A stretch of 64,000 nucleotides of DNA from Paenibacillus curdlanolyticus YK9 (GTDB lineage: Bacteria > Bacillota > Bacilli > Paenibacillales > Paenibacillaceae), in contig NZ_AEDD01000005.1 of the NCBI RefSeq assembly GCF_000179615.1, positions 349,928 through 413,927 of the forward strand, read 5' to 3'. Made by a program: the position numbers and the translations under genes. Shown one piece after another: positions 15,600-24,377 of the stretch; within the stretch, counting starts at the first letter, position 1; the number at the start of each line of letters is the position of its first letter. Under the pieces are notes generated by a model that worked only from the letters and a program-made list of their open reading frames with translations, was not told the origin of the DNA and ran no database searches.

Positions 15600-16946
15600 A
15601 TGAGTCAACCCCGGAAAAAGCTGCATTTGAATGTGTTTCTGATGAACGTCGGCCACCATGAGGCGGCGTGGCGCAGGAAGGATACGAGCCCGCAGCATGC
15701 AACGGATATTCGATATTTTACGCGTCTTGCGCAAATCGCAGAAAACGCGAAGTTCGACTCGCTGTTCCTTGCAGACGTGCTGTCCGTCGGAAAAAATATT
15801 CGCCACGGGTCCCACGTCGGTCTGGAGCCATTCACGCTGCTATCCGCGCTGGCTGCCGTAACGGAGCATATCGGCCTGATCGGCACCGTGTCGACGACCT
15901 TTAACGAGCCGTTTCACGTTGCGCGGAAGTTCGCTTCGTTGGACCATATCAGCAGCGGACGCGCAGGCTGGAACATTGTCACCTCGGCAAGCGAATTCGA
16001 GGCGGCTAATTTTAGCCAAGAAGAGCATCTGCAGCATGCCAAGAGGTATGAGCGGGCGCGCGAATTCCTCGATGTTGCGACTAAGCTGTGGGATAGCTGG
16101 CAAGACGATGCGATCGTGTTCGATCGCGAATCGGGGATCTTCGCGGATGATTCCAAGGTAACCGCAATTAACCATGCGGGCGCTTATTTCAATGTAAATG
16201 GGCCCCTCAACGTCCCTCGCGCTCCGCAAGGGTATCCTGTGCTCGTGCAAGCGGGGTCCTCTGAGGATGGCAAGGAATTTGCGGCGCAATACGCCGAAGC
16301 GATCTTCACTGCTCAGCAGACGCTGGCGGAGGGGCAGCAGTTCTACGCCGATGTGAAAGGACGGCTGGCGAAGTATGGCCGTGATCCTGATCAAATCAAG
16401 ATTTTGCCGGGCATCTGCCCGATTATTGCTCCGACTGAATCGGAAGCCAAGGAAAAGGAGCAGGAGCTGAATGAACTGACGGTGCCGGCATACGGTCTAA
16501 ATCAGCTTTCAGGGATTATCGGGATTGATCTATCCTCGTATCCGCTCGATGGTCCGCTGCCCGAGCTTCCTCCGTTGAACGAGATTAACGGCAATAAAAG
16601 CCGTTACCAGCTCGTAACCGATTTGGCGGCAAGAGAGCATTTGACAATCCGCCAGCTCATTAGCAAGTTAGCGGGAGGCCGGGGACATCGGGTGTTCGCG
16701 GGAACGGCCATTCAGGTCGCCGATCAGTTGGAGGAGTGGTTCACGCAAGGCGCGAGCGATGGGTTTAACGTGATGCCGCCTTATCTGCCGGCGGGATTGG
16801 AGGATTTTGCGCAGCTGGTCGTACCGGAGCTTCAGCGCAGGGGCTTGTTCAGGACCGAGTATGAGAGCCGTACGCTTCGAGGCAATTATGGCTTGGCGCG
16901 TCCGTCGAATAGATGGGCTGCCCCGATTGTCGGCGCTACGAGATAG
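15600..16946 (+). CDS. LLM-class flavin-dependent monooxygenase (NtaA/SnaA/DszA family)
   Basis: A 448-residue bacterial-luciferase-like protein. GRAGWNIVTSASEFEAANF is the NtaA/DszA family signature, followed by PVLVQAGSSEDGKEFAAQYAE-type substrate/flavin segments. These enzymes use FMNH2 and oxygen to oxidise sulfur compounds, amines or alkanesulfonates, and need a separate flavin reductase, which is not adjacent. The start at 15600 (MSQPRKK) has GAGGAG ten bases upstream; a longer frame from 15510 would include the leader hairpin. An atypical SDR follows 52 bases later and may act in the same pathway. Confidence 0.88.
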   Translation: MSQPRKKLHLNVFLMNVGHHEAAWRRKDTSPQHATDIRYFTRLAQIAENAKFDSLFLADVLSVGKNIRHGSHVGLEPFTLLSALAAVTEHIGLIGTVSTTFNEPFHVARKFASLDHISSGRAGWNIVTSASEFEAANFSQEEHLQHAKRYERAREFLDVATKLWDSWQDDAIVFDRESGIFADDSKVTAINHAGAYFNVNGPLNVPRAPQGYPVLVQAGSSEDGKEFAAQYAEAIFTAQQTLAEGQQFYADVKGRLAKYGRDPDQIKILPGICPIIAPTESEAKEKEQELNELTVPAYGLNQLSGIIGIDLSSYPLDGPLPELPPLNEINGNKSRYQLVTDLAAREHLTIRQLISKLAGGRGHRVFAGTAIQVADQLEEWFTQGASDGFNVMPPYLPAGLEDFAQLVVPELQRRGLFRTEYESRTLRGNYGLARPSNRWAAPIVGATR

Positions 16947-16998
16947 CTTGTTTCATTGGCATGAATGAACCAAAATACCGGAGAGGATGGATGTATAT

Positions 16999-17802
16999 AT
17001 GGGCTTCAATTTAGAGGGCAAAACAGCAATTGTGACCGGAGGCAGTGCCGGAATCGGCCTAGCGATTGCCAAGAAGCTGCATGCAGAGGGCGTGCATGTG
17101 CTTATCGCTGCAAGAGACGAGGAGCGCCTTCGCTTGGCGAAAGAGGCCATTACGAATGCGGGCGCGCGCGGCTCGGAAGCTGCGCAAGTCATTGCAATCC
17201 AAGCGGATTTAAGCGAGGCGGACAACGCTAAGCGGATCATTGATGCAGCGCTAGATGCATTCGGAAGAGTCGACATTTTAATTAATAATGCGGGCTCAGC
17301 GAAGTCTGGAGCTTTCCTGGAGCTGACTGATAAGGATTTTACGGATACATGGAACCTGAAGCTCTTGGGCTACATTCGTACGATTCGTGCAGTGCTTCCC
17401 CAATTGATCAAACAAGGCGATGGACGCATTGTGAATATCATTGGCACGGCGAGCAGAACGCCTTCTCCTACCTTCCTTCCCGGAGGTACGACTAATGCCG
17501 CATTGCTGAACTTCTCCAAGGGAATTGCGAGAGAACTTGCCCCGCAGGGGATAAGGCTGAATGTCATTTCACCAGGCTTAACGGAGACGGGCAGGGCCGA
17601 AGAGCTCGCTGTGCAGCAAGCTTCCGCTAAAGGAATTTCGCTTGAGGACTACAAAGCCCAGTTTCGTGCAGCCATCCCGATCGGTCGGGCGGTCTATCCA
17701 GACGAGGTCGCCGATCTTGCACTATTCCTCGTATCGGATCAATCCGCTTCGATCTCGGGGGCAGAGGTCGTTATCGATGGCGGTCATCAACCGGGGCTAT
17801 AA
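16999..17802 (+). CDS. Atypical short-chain dehydrogenase/reductase
   Basis: A 267-residue Rossmann protein with an intact cofactor motif TGGSAGIG and the NNAG motif, and a Ser at IIGTASRT. At the usual YxxxK position the sequence reads GGTTNAALLNF, so both the catalytic Tyr (Gly here) and Lys (Asn here) are replaced. A divergent SDR subgroup with this substitution exists, so it may bind NAD(P) but use a different mechanism. The ATG at 16999 has GGAGAGG about 12 bases upstream; the in-frame ATG at 16987 abuts that site. It probably shares a transcript with the monooxygenase. Confidence 0.85.
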   Translation: MGFNLEGKTAIVTGGSAGIGLAIAKKLHAEGVHVLIAARDEERLRLAKEAITNAGARGSEAAQVIAIQADLSEADNAKRIIDAALDAFGRVDILINNAGSAKSGAFLELTDKDFTDTWNLKLLGYIRTIRAVLPQLIKQGDGRIVNIIGTASRTPSPTFLPGGTTNAALLNFSKGIARELAPQGIRLNVISPGLTETGRAEELAVQQASAKGISLEDYKAQFRAAIPIGRAVYPDEVADLALFLVSDQSASISGAEVVIDGGHQPGL

Positions 17803-17808
17803 CACTGT

Positions 17809-17841
17809 AAGGCCAATCCTTGGTTTTTCAGGGGTTGGCTT
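17809..17841 (+). terminator. Intrinsic terminator
   Basis: AAGGCCAATCC pairs with GGGGTTGGCTT across an 11-base loop, followed by TTTT-G-T. Confidence 0.65.
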
Positions 17842-17887
17842 TTGTGTATTCTTCAGGTAAATAAGGCCTTAATCGTTCACCTTTATA

Positions 17888-17896
17888 TGGTATGAT
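17888..17896 (+). promoter_or_regulatory. Probable extended -10 promoter
   Basis: TGGTATGAT (TATGAT at 17891-17896) is an extended -10 box 28 bases before the ATG of the next gene; -35 is weak. Confidence 0.45.
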
Positions 17897-17923
17897 TTAG
17901 GAAATATATAAAGGGGCCTTACG

Positions 17924-18898
17924 ATGAGTAAAATAAAATTCGCAGTAATCGGCTTAGGCAATATGGGGCGAGACACGATCGTCCATATCATGCCTAACTA
18001 TGCAGATGAGATAGAGTTGGTGGCGATCTGCGACTCCAATACAAGCGCGCTTGAAAAAATGGCTCAAATCTACCCGAATGTTCAGTGCTTCACGGAATAC
18101 AAGAGGGTGTTTCAGGAGGCAGCGGTCGACTTGGTGTACATAGCGGTGCCGCCTTCTATGCATTATGAAGTGGCGATGGCCGCAATCGAAAACAACGTCC
18201 ATGTCTTTTGCGAAAAGCCATTGGCCAACAGCTTGCCGGAAGCCAAGGCGCTGCTGGACGCGGCAGTCGAGCGGGCGATTGTTCATGCGATTCACTTTTC
18301 ATTCCCGCTTGAACCGGCGGTTCTGACGTTAAAGCGGCTGTTGGCCGAGCGCAGCATAGGGGAAATCGGCAGGATGGAATTGCTGCTGCAGTTTCCCGAA
18401 TGGCCAAGATCTTGGCAAAACAATCGGTGGGTCGCGACCAGACAAGAGGGCGGGTTCCTTCTTGAGGTTGGCGTGCATTGGATTCATATGATTCAAACCT
18501 TATTTGGTTCGATCACGAACGTGGAGAGCCACGTAACGTTTCCAGCAGATGCGCAAACTTGCGAGAGCAGCGTCAAGGCAATGCTCACGTTGCACAATGG
18601 CATTCATGTCGAGGTGGCGGGATCGGTCGGTCAAGTAGACACAGAGCGTGTGTCGTTGCTCGTCTATGGCAGCGACGGGACGATTGCGCTGGAAAATTGG
18701 GAGCAGCTGCTGATGGGCAAGCCGGGGCGTGAAATGCGCCCTGTCGAGGCAGACGAGACGGAGAGCAAGCTGCCTATTTTGAAGCAGGTCATCGATCGCG
18801 TGCGGGGAGAACAGAGCTTTTATTATGACTTTTACGATGGCTACAACGTACAGGCGATTCTTGAAGCGCTTCGGCAAGGCCGTGAGGAAAGCAAATAA
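17924..18898 (+). CDS. Gfo/Idh/MocA-family oxidoreductase
   Basis: A 324-residue protein with an N-terminal NAD(P)-binding domain (VIGLGNMGRDT) and the family motif CEKPLANS (about residues 92-99) with the catalytic Lys. The C-terminal part (residues 120-320, with GGFLLEVGVHWIHMI) is the usual beta-sheet substrate domain. Members oxidise sugars, inositols or related polyols. AAAGGGGCC precedes the ATG. It stands alone between terminators, so its substrate cannot be read from context. Confidence 0.9.
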   Translation: MSKIKFAVIGLGNMGRDTIVHIMPNYADEIELVAICDSNTSALEKMAQIYPNVQCFTEYKRVFQEAAVDLVYIAVPPSMHYEVAMAAIENNVHVFCEKPLANSLPEAKALLDAAVERAIVHAIHFSFPLEPAVLTLKRLLAERSIGEIGRMELLLQFPEWPRSWQNNRWVATRQEGGFLLEVGVHWIHMIQTLFGSITNVESHVTFPADAQTCESSVKAMLTLHNGIHVEVAGSVGQVDTERVSLLVYGSDGTIALENWEQLLMGKPGREMRPVEADETESKLPILKQVIDRVRGEQSFYYDFYDGYNVQAILEALRQGREESK

Positions 18899-19018
18899 TA
18901 GAAATTCAAGAGATCTTCTGGCCCGCATTCTCCCCTTGGCATGGAATGGTTTGGGGCCAAATGAGTTAAAATACGAAGGCGACGCACTGGCAACAAATTA
19001 ATGCTGAGGGGTGATCCA

Positions 19019-19195
19019 ATGGCAGGAAGAAACAGCAGGCCAGATAATGACGGCCCAGCGGGCAAGCCGGGCAGGCTTGACCAGTATGGCGCGAAGCTCG
19101 GTTCGAGCAATGAGGAAGAGTTTGAAGAGGCGTTCCAACAGAATCGGAACCATTCCTCGACAGAAAGTATCGACGAGCAAGTGGAAACGCAATAA
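19019..19195 (+). CDS. Small hydrophilic protein, function unknown
   Basis: A 58-residue polar, acidic protein (MAGRNSRPDNDGPAGKPG at the start, then SSNEEEFEEAFQQNRN). GAGGGGTG stands five bases before the ATG, and a terminator follows, which supports a real gene. It is probably disordered. It resembles in composition the small acidic peptide encoded at 52814. Confidence 0.65.
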   Translation: MAGRNSRPDNDGPAGKPGRLDQYGAKLGSSNEEEFEEAFQQNRNHSSTESIDEQVETQ

Positions 19196-19228
19196 GAATG
19201 ATGGACTGCGGTACGTCCACGGAACGAA

Positions 19229-19255
19229 AAAGGCACCCGTCGAGGGTGCCTTTGG
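19229..19255. terminator. Bidirectional terminator
   Basis: AAAGGCACCC (19229-19238) pairs with GGGTGCCTTT (19244-19253); it serves the small protein gene and the convergent desR. Confidence 0.88.
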
Positions 19256-19277
19256 TTTGTTGATCGACCTGCATACT

Positions 19278-19883
19278 TTATTTGAACCAGCCCTTCTCCT
19301 TAAACTGTTTGATTGCTTCGACGCGGTTGCCGACGCCCAGCTTGTTGAGAATAACGGAGATGTAATTTCGAATCGTTCCGGTAGTAATAAACAGCTCCTT
19401 CGAAATTTCCTTCGTGCTCTTTCCGTCGGCAATAAGCACAAGCACGGCCTTCTCTCGTTCAGTAAGGGGGTTCTCCTCGCCGTAGGCTTCGTCCATCAAT
19501 TCGGGCGCATATAGGCGCCGGCCGCCTGCAATGATTCGGATCGAACTCGCTAGTTCCTCACTCGGACTGTCTTTAAGCAAATAGCCATGCACACAAGCTT
19601 TAATCGCTCTTTCAAAATACCCTGCGCGGGCGAACGTCGTAAGGATGACGACTTTGCAATCCAACCCCATTGCCTTAAGCTCCTCAGCCGCATCCAATCC
19701 GTTCTTGAGCGGCATTTCAATATCGAGGATACATACATCAGGCTGATGGAGGCGTGCGAGCTTGACGGCATCCTCGCCGTTGCTGGCTTTGGCAACAACC
19801 ATCATATCTTCTTCCAAATCAAGTAAAGCGGCTAGAGCGCCAAGAATCATTCGCTGATCTTCTGCAATTACGATTCGAATCAT
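19278..19883 (-). CDS. desR: DesR-like response regulator (NarL/FixJ family)
   Basis: A 201-residue regulator: receiver domain with phospho-acceptor Asp54 (VCILDIEMP) and acidic pocket AEDQ, then a LuxR-type HTH (NPLTEREKAVLVLIADGKSTKEISKELF). The ATG at 19883 is two bases after the desK stop codon and has AGAAGG at good spacing; a TTG at 19889 sits on that site. With the ATG, the phospho-Asp is residue 54 as in B. subtilis DesR. In that system phospho-DesR activates only the desaturase promoter. Order and coupling with desK and des make the assignment strong. Confidence 0.93.
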   Translation of the reverse strand: MIRIVIAEDQRMILGALAALLDLEEDMMVVAKASNGEDAVKLARLHQPDVCILDIEMPLKNGLDAAEELKAMGLDCKVVILTTFARAGYFERAIKACVHGYLLKDSPSEELASSIRIIAGGRRLYAPELMDEAYGEENPLTEREKAVLVLIADGKSTKEISKELFITTGTIRNYISVILNKLGVGNRVEAIKQFKEKGWFK

Positions 19884-19885
19884 CT

Positions 19886-21010
19886 TCAAGCCTTCTCTCT
19901 TGGGTGGGTATTGGGCACTTTCATCACAAGGGAGGTACCCGGCCCTTCACCCAGCTCGAGACTTCCATTGACGAATTCCAGACGCTCCTTCATTCCTTTA
20001 AGGCCGCTGCCATGGGAGTATACCGCATTCTGTGTCAGCCCGATCCCATTGTCCTCGACGATGGCGATCAAAGCTAGACGATCCGGTCGGATCGAGATTG
20101 TGCAGACGGAAGCCCCGCTGTGCTTGACGAGATTGGTGACCGCTTCCTTGAGGCACATGCAGAGGACGTTCTCGTTCATGAGCGATAGGTTTTTCGGATC
20201 CAAGTCTCCTTCGACGATCAGTTCAATTTGTGCTGTCTTTAGCATTTGCTCAATACGGGCCATTTCTTCCTTCAGCTTCGCGCCGCGCATTTGTTTTACG
20301 ATCTCCCGCACTTCTTTCATTGCGGTTCTTGCCGTCTGCCTGACTTCCTTCATCTCAATCAAGGACTGCGAGGGGGTTTTCGGCATCAACTTAATGGCTA
20401 GATCGCTTTTCAATCCGATCAGAGAAAGCTTCTGCCCGAGCGTATCATGCAAATCCCGAGCGATACGCTGTCGTTCTTCCAGTTTCACCAATTCCGAGAT
20501 CCGTTTGTTTGCGTCATTCAGCTGCCCTTGCAGCCGCTCGTTCTTATTGCGGTTGTAGTTGGATATAGGCAGCAGGATAACCATGATCAAACAAATAAAG
20601 ACGAATGGCAATTGGCTGATGACCATCGGATTCTTCACGACGATCGCATAATCGATAGTCGCGATCGTTACCGTAAGGTGAATAACGTACAGTGTAATGA
20701 AACCCTTCTTGCTCGTAATGTTCCCGATGACGAAAGTTAACAGCAGCGAGAAGTATACGAATCCGAATAGGACGGTCATGGCAATCGAGATGGCAATCTG
20801 AACGCCCGACCATACATACACCTTCCACCCTTTGGTGACAAAGACGAGCACATAGGAGACGAAGAATAGAATAATGAGCGCTATCCCTACCGCTGTATGG
20901 GCTTTGGAAGAGGTACGAAAGATATAATAGAAGGGCAGGATAAACAGGATGGCCCATATGAAAGGATTGAGCCCCGTCGTCTTGTACAAATTCGACCGCC
21001 ACTTTAGCAT
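19886..21010 (-). CDS. desK: DesK-like thermosensor histidine kinase
   Basis: A 374-residue kinase with four to five N-terminal membrane segments (residues 15-150), a dimerisation helix pair with the phospho-accepting His188 in ARDLHDTLGQK, and an HATPase_c domain (VEDNGIGL, HGSGLKGMKERL). Length and the position of His188 match B. subtilis DesK, which senses membrane thickness and fluidity. AAAGGTGG precedes the ATG; it starts 44 bases after the desaturase stop codon. Confidence 0.93.
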   Translation of the reverse strand: MLKWRSNLYKTTGLNPFIWAILFILPFYYIFRTSSKAHTAVGIALIILFFVSYVLVFVTKGWKVYVWSGVQIAISIAMTVLFGFVYFSLLLTFVIGNITSKKGFITLYVIHLTVTIATIDYAIVVKNPMVISQLPFVFICLIMVILLPISNYNRNKNERLQGQLNDANKRISELVKLEERQRIARDLHDTLGQKLSLIGLKSDLAIKLMPKTPSQSLIEMKEVRQTARTAMKEVREIVKQMRGAKLKEEMARIEQMLKTAQIELIVEGDLDPKNLSLMNENVLCMCLKEAVTNLVKHSGASVCTISIRPDRLALIAIVEDNGIGLTQNAVYSHGSGLKGMKERLEFVNGSLELGEGPGTSLVMKVPNTHPREKA

Positions 21011-21054
21011 GTTGTTCCACCTTTATGAGGACTACCCGCGCTTTAGATTCCGTT

Positions 21055-22104
21055 CTATTCGATACCCGGTTTCCGGCTAATCGGAATTTCTGGCCTTGCA
21101 GTCTGCTTATTGCGCATAGCTCTAAGTTCACGGAAGCCGATAAACGTTTTTGCATGCTCATCCCACAACCGGAATCGGAGCGAGCGCAGGCTGGTCCGAA
21201 GGTTGATCGTCATCGCTTTCTGAAGCGGCGGAATGGCCAGATGAGTTTTCTCAAGATTGTAGTTCGGCACCTTCGGGTTCAAATGATGTACATGATGGAA
21301 GCCGATATTGCCCGTCATCCATTGCAGCAGACGGGGAAGCTGATAATAGGAGCTTCCTTCGACCGCAGCCTGTACATAGCTCCACTTATCGTCGTTCTCG
21401 AAGTAGGAGTCCTCGAACTGATGCTGAACATAGAATAACCAAATTCCCATCATTCCTGCAACCCAAAGGATCGGGGTTTGCACAAGAAGCACGCTTTTCC
21501 AACCGAGAAGCTGTCCTAGCACAATGTATAAGGCGACAATCGCTGTATTCGTCATATACGTATTCAGTTTCTCGCGGCGCTTCGCCCCTGGGCGATTCTT
21601 GCGGTAGGTGACGAGAAAGACCAGCAGGGGACCAAGCACCAGCATAATTAGCGGATTCCGGTACAGCCGATAAGCTAGCTTGAGTCGCGGCGGGGAAGCG
21701 ATATATTCGTCTACGGTCATGACCCACATATCGCCGACGCCCCGTTTATCGAGGTTGCCGCTCGTCGCATGATGAATATTGTGGGCGTTTTTCCATTGCT
21801 CATATGGAAAATGCGTTAGGACGCCGGTAATGTTACCTAACCAATCGTTCGCCCTGCGGTTCTTGAAAAACGACTGATGGCAACAGTCGTGAAAAATGAT
21901 AAACGTTCGGATCAGAAAGCTCGCTGCAACGATGGCAATCGGCAACGTCAGCCAGTAGGAGACGGACAAGCTTGCATAGGCAGCCATCCAAAGGAGTAAA
22001 AAAGGCAACAAAGTGTTTCCTAGTTGGCGGAAGCTGGCTTTGGTGTTCGTTCGTGCAAACGGAGCGGAGCGTTTCTTTAATTCGGCAATGTTCATTGGAT
22101 CCAT
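21055..22104 (-). CDS. des: Acyl-lipid fatty acid desaturase (Des)
   Basis: A 349-residue membrane desaturase with the three histidine boxes that hold the di-iron centre: HDCCH (about residues 72-76), HNIHH (108-112) and HHVHH (about 276-280), between two pairs of membrane segments. It introduces double bonds into phospholipid acyl chains to restore membrane fluidity in the cold. TTAGGAGG precedes the ATG. It is the first gene of the des-desK-desR operon, the same order as in B. subtilis. Confidence 0.94.
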   Translation of the reverse strand: MDPMNIAELKKRSAPFARTNTKASFRQLGNTLLPFLLLWMAAYASLSVSYWLTLPIAIVAASFLIRTFIIFHDCCHQSFFKNRRANDWLGNITGVLTHFPYEQWKNAHNIHHATSGNLDKRGVGDMWVMTVDEYIASPPRLKLAYRLYRNPLIMLVLGPLLVFLVTYRKNRPGAKRREKLNTYMTNTAIVALYIVLGQLLGWKSVLLVQTPILWVAGMMGIWLFYVQHQFEDSYFENDDKWSYVQAAVEGSSYYQLPRLLQWMTGNIGFHHVHHLNPKVPNYNLEKTHLAIPPLQKAMTINLRTSLRSLRFRLWDEHAKTFIGFRELRAMRNKQTARPEIPISRKPGIE

Positions 22105-22167
22105 GGGGACTTCCTCCTAATTGAAGCTCTATCGCTGAATGACATGATCTAGTGATAGGATATCTTC

Positions 22168-22226
22168 ATTATAAAGAGGGGCGCTCCGCCGCTTACAGTC
22201 ATAAACGTCACAGATGAGGGTATGAC
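22168..22226 (-). promoter_or_regulatory. des promoter with a putative DesR operator
   Basis: On the minus strand a consensus TATAAT (22168-22173) is preceded at 17 bases by a poor -35 (GTAAGC), as expected for an activator-dependent promoter. Just upstream, GTCATA and TATGAC (22221-22226 and 22198-22203) form an inverted repeat over 29 bases at about -38 to -66, where DesR binds in B. subtilis. The operator assignment is inference from position. Confidence 0.55.
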
Positions 22227-22259
22227 GAATATCATATATGGTGATGAAAATGAAGACGA

Positions 22260-22291
22260 AAAAGCACTCTGATTACTAGAATCAGAGTGCT
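22260..22291 (-). terminator. Intrinsic terminator of the DUF1828/DUF6978 cassette
   Basis: A perfect 12-bp stem (AGCACTCTGATT at 22263-22274 with AATCAGAGTGCT at 22280-22291) followed on the minus strand by TTTTT. It directly abuts the stop codon of the upstream gene. Confidence 0.9.
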
Positions 22292-23059
22292 CTATCCTGT
22301 TAGATGATTAATGTACTCATTTCTTTTCGACCACAGTATGGGTTGGACTTCATATTCATTAAAAGCGTTGACTATACCTGGTCGTATTGGTTTTTCGGAA
22401 TCATTGAGAACAGCGAAAAGCGTAGAGTCTGGTCTGCGGTTCTCTTTTGTTTCTGTCCAAGCGAAAAGAAGGGTTTCAGAATTTTGTTTTGTCGGATTAT
22501 TAATGGCGTGTAGTATTCTTTCGGGAAATTGTTTCGAACGCGGTATAGCAAAGTGAAAAGTTTGAGGAAATCCACTTTTACCAGTAAAGTTGATATTATC
22601 TACAAACCTAATGTCATTATCAAATAGAAATTGATCTACTTCCTCAAGGAATATGCTGTGGACGTTTTCTCTAGATGTCATAAACATATCGTTTACAGTC
22701 ATCATGGATTGGACAAGCATATGTTTTTTTTGAGGAAAGTTTTCTACCGTTGTTTCTACAAAAAGCTCTTCTCGCGAAGAGACCTTCACGCCGTAGCCAT
22801 TTAATATCGTTTGAAATATCTTTTTTCGTTTGGGTGAGGAGAAAACATCACAGCCTGAAAGTTTTAGATCAGTTAAAATGTAGCCGGCATCGCTTACTAT
22901 CAGTTTAGTGCCTTTTTGTTGAACGTATATCTGAAGGTAGTCGTTGTGCCTGTCCATGAAAGGAGTAGTTATTTCTACTGCATTGTCTAACTCCTTGAAC
23001 GTTATTTTTTGTTTGAGCCAATTGACATAGGAATCAGATAATTGTTCAACTAAACTCAT
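22292..23059 (-). CDS. DUF1828/DUF1829 domain protein
   Basis: A 255-residue soluble protein. Residues 20-115 match the DUF1828 pattern (TPFMDRHNDYLQIYVQQKGTK, then LIVSDAGYILTDLKLSG) and residues 150-250 the DUF1829 pattern. Such proteins occur in phages and accessory islands; no function is known. The gene is AT-rich relative to its neighbours. GAGGTG lies within the last codons of the upstream gene and the ATG is one base past its stop, so the two are translationally coupled. Confidence 0.75.
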   Translation of the reverse strand: MSLVEQLSDSYVNWLKQKITFKELDNAVEITTPFMDRHNDYLQIYVQQKGTKLIVSDAGYILTDLKLSGCDVFSSPKRKKIFQTILNGYGVKVSSREELFVETTVENFPQKKHMLVQSMMTVNDMFMTSRENVHSIFLEEVDQFLFDNDIRFVDNINFTGKSGFPQTFHFAIPRSKQFPERILHAINNPTKQNSETLLFAWTETKENRRPDSTLFAVLNDSEKPIRPGIVNAFNEYEVQPILWSKRNEYINHLTG

Positions 23060-23060
23060 C

Positions 23061-23501
23061 TTAGTTCACCTCGATCTGGCTAATGACGTTTGGGGTGTTA
23101 TTTATATTATTATACTCAAGGAAGTCAATCAATACCTGTACTAAATCAAAGGGGTCTGTGCTAATTTTATCTGATAACGGATATGCCCACTTATCGTCAT
23201 ATCCTTCCCTGTATATATGTATATGTGGACAGGGAACTTCGGTGCCATCAGGATTTGGATGAGGAGGGCCTTCAATATCAATACGTAGTAAATTGATGGA
23301 CTTTTTATAACGGGTTTGATAGGTGCACTTTTTTACATTTAAAGTTTTACGGTGCACATCTATTTGGAACTTATCATTAGTCTGGGCTGAAGTAGCTTCC
23401 AAAGTAATATACGATTGTAGTGAGGGGAAAATGATTGGTTTCGTGCTAATTAATTCTTTAATTGCATTGAGTAGTCGACGCGCTTCCAGATCAGTCAACA
23501 A
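23061..23501 (-). CDS. DUF6978-like protein, partner of the DUF1828/1829 protein
   Basis: A 146-residue soluble protein starting at TTG (23501, or the adjacent TTG at 23498) after GAGGGA. The CPHIHIYREGYDDKWAYPL segment with paired His residues is the main recognisable feature and recalls DUF6978 proteins, an assignment from memory. It is the first gene of an AT-rich two-gene unit closed by a strong terminator. A role as one half of a toxin-antitoxin or defence pair is possible but speculative. Confidence 0.65.
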   Translation of the reverse strand: MLTDLEARRLLNAIKELISTKPIIFPSLQSYITLEATSAQTNDKFQIDVHRKTLNVKKCTYQTRYKKSINLLRIDIEGPPHPNPDGTEVPCPHIHIYREGYDDKWAYPLSDKISTDPFDLVQVLIDFLEYNNINNTPNVISQIEVN

Positions 23502-23605
23502 TATTATTCCCTCACTTCACCTAAATTACTCTTATTCTATAATATTACATTCTTGAGGTATGTGTTGGGAATACCTTATTTGCTCAGTAGGTAAGTTCAC
23601 TGGAG

Positions 23606-24343
23606 GTGCTTGATATTCTAAGCTCGAGCTATAACAACGAGAACAACCGATTTCCCGGCCGTTGGATAGGCGGAATAACACTGATAGCAGGTCCGCTATT
23701 GATACTGGCAGGCGTATTGTTGAGGTCTCGATTTCATTTTTTCTTTCCAGATCAACTAAGGGCTTACCAAGAGTACCCGAGAGTAATGTTCTGGTCGTTC
23801 AGTCTATTTAACGCAGGTATCCTGCTAATGTGGCCAGCAATATTAGAGGTAGTCAGACTTGTTCATCGGACAAGGCCAGGTTGGGCCAAATGGGGAGGCT
23901 GCTTTGTCATATTCGGGCTATTTGCCCGGACATTCCATGCGGGTGTTGATCATCTGGCATTTCAATTGGTTCGTATTCAAAATGTAGAATCGGCGACAAG
24001 TGCCGTTGCCGATTCTTATGGTGCATTTCATATTTTCAGCATTCTCAATCTTCCTATCCTGTTAGGTTGGATTGTGCTTGCGATCGGTGTGTATCGTGCA
24101 AAAACGCTTAACCTCTTTCGTTCAATTGCTCTAGGGCTTATGTCGGCACTGCCGTTAGGCGTACTTAAAGGCACGACAATCTTTTCTATAATAGCGGTTG
24201 CTGGACTTTGTTTAGCGCTTGTGCCGCTTGGAGTGAAAGTTTTGCAGGACGGTCCAAGGCCTACCTCGCGAAACGCCGTTCTTGTAATAGTGCTGTCTAT
24301 TATATTAAGTGCAGTATTCTATTTCATTGGACAAGCAGGATAG
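23606..24343 (+). CDS. Polytopic membrane protein, function unknown
   Basis: A 245-residue protein with about seven hydrophobic segments (roughly residues 20-40, 60-82, 95-112, 140-162, 168-190, 195-212, 222-242). I do not recognise the family. The start is uncertain: GTG at 23606 is the first codon of the frame, but GGAG overlaps it and no internal start has a better site. Confidence 0.6.
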   Translation: MLDILSSSYNNENNRFPGRWIGGITLIAGPLLILAGVLLRSRFHFFFPDQLRAYQEYPRVMFWSFSLFNAGILLMWPAILEVVRLVHRTRPGWAKWGGCFVIFGLFARTFHAGVDHLAFQLVRIQNVESATSAVADSYGAFHIFSILNLPILLGWIVLAIGVYRAKTLNLFRSIALGLMSALPLGVLKGTTIFSIIAVAGLCLALVPLGVKVLQDGPRPTSRNAVLVIVLSIILSAVFYFIGQAG

Positions 24344-24377
24344 GATAAAAAAGTGAACTCCTTTGAAGGTTCATTGC

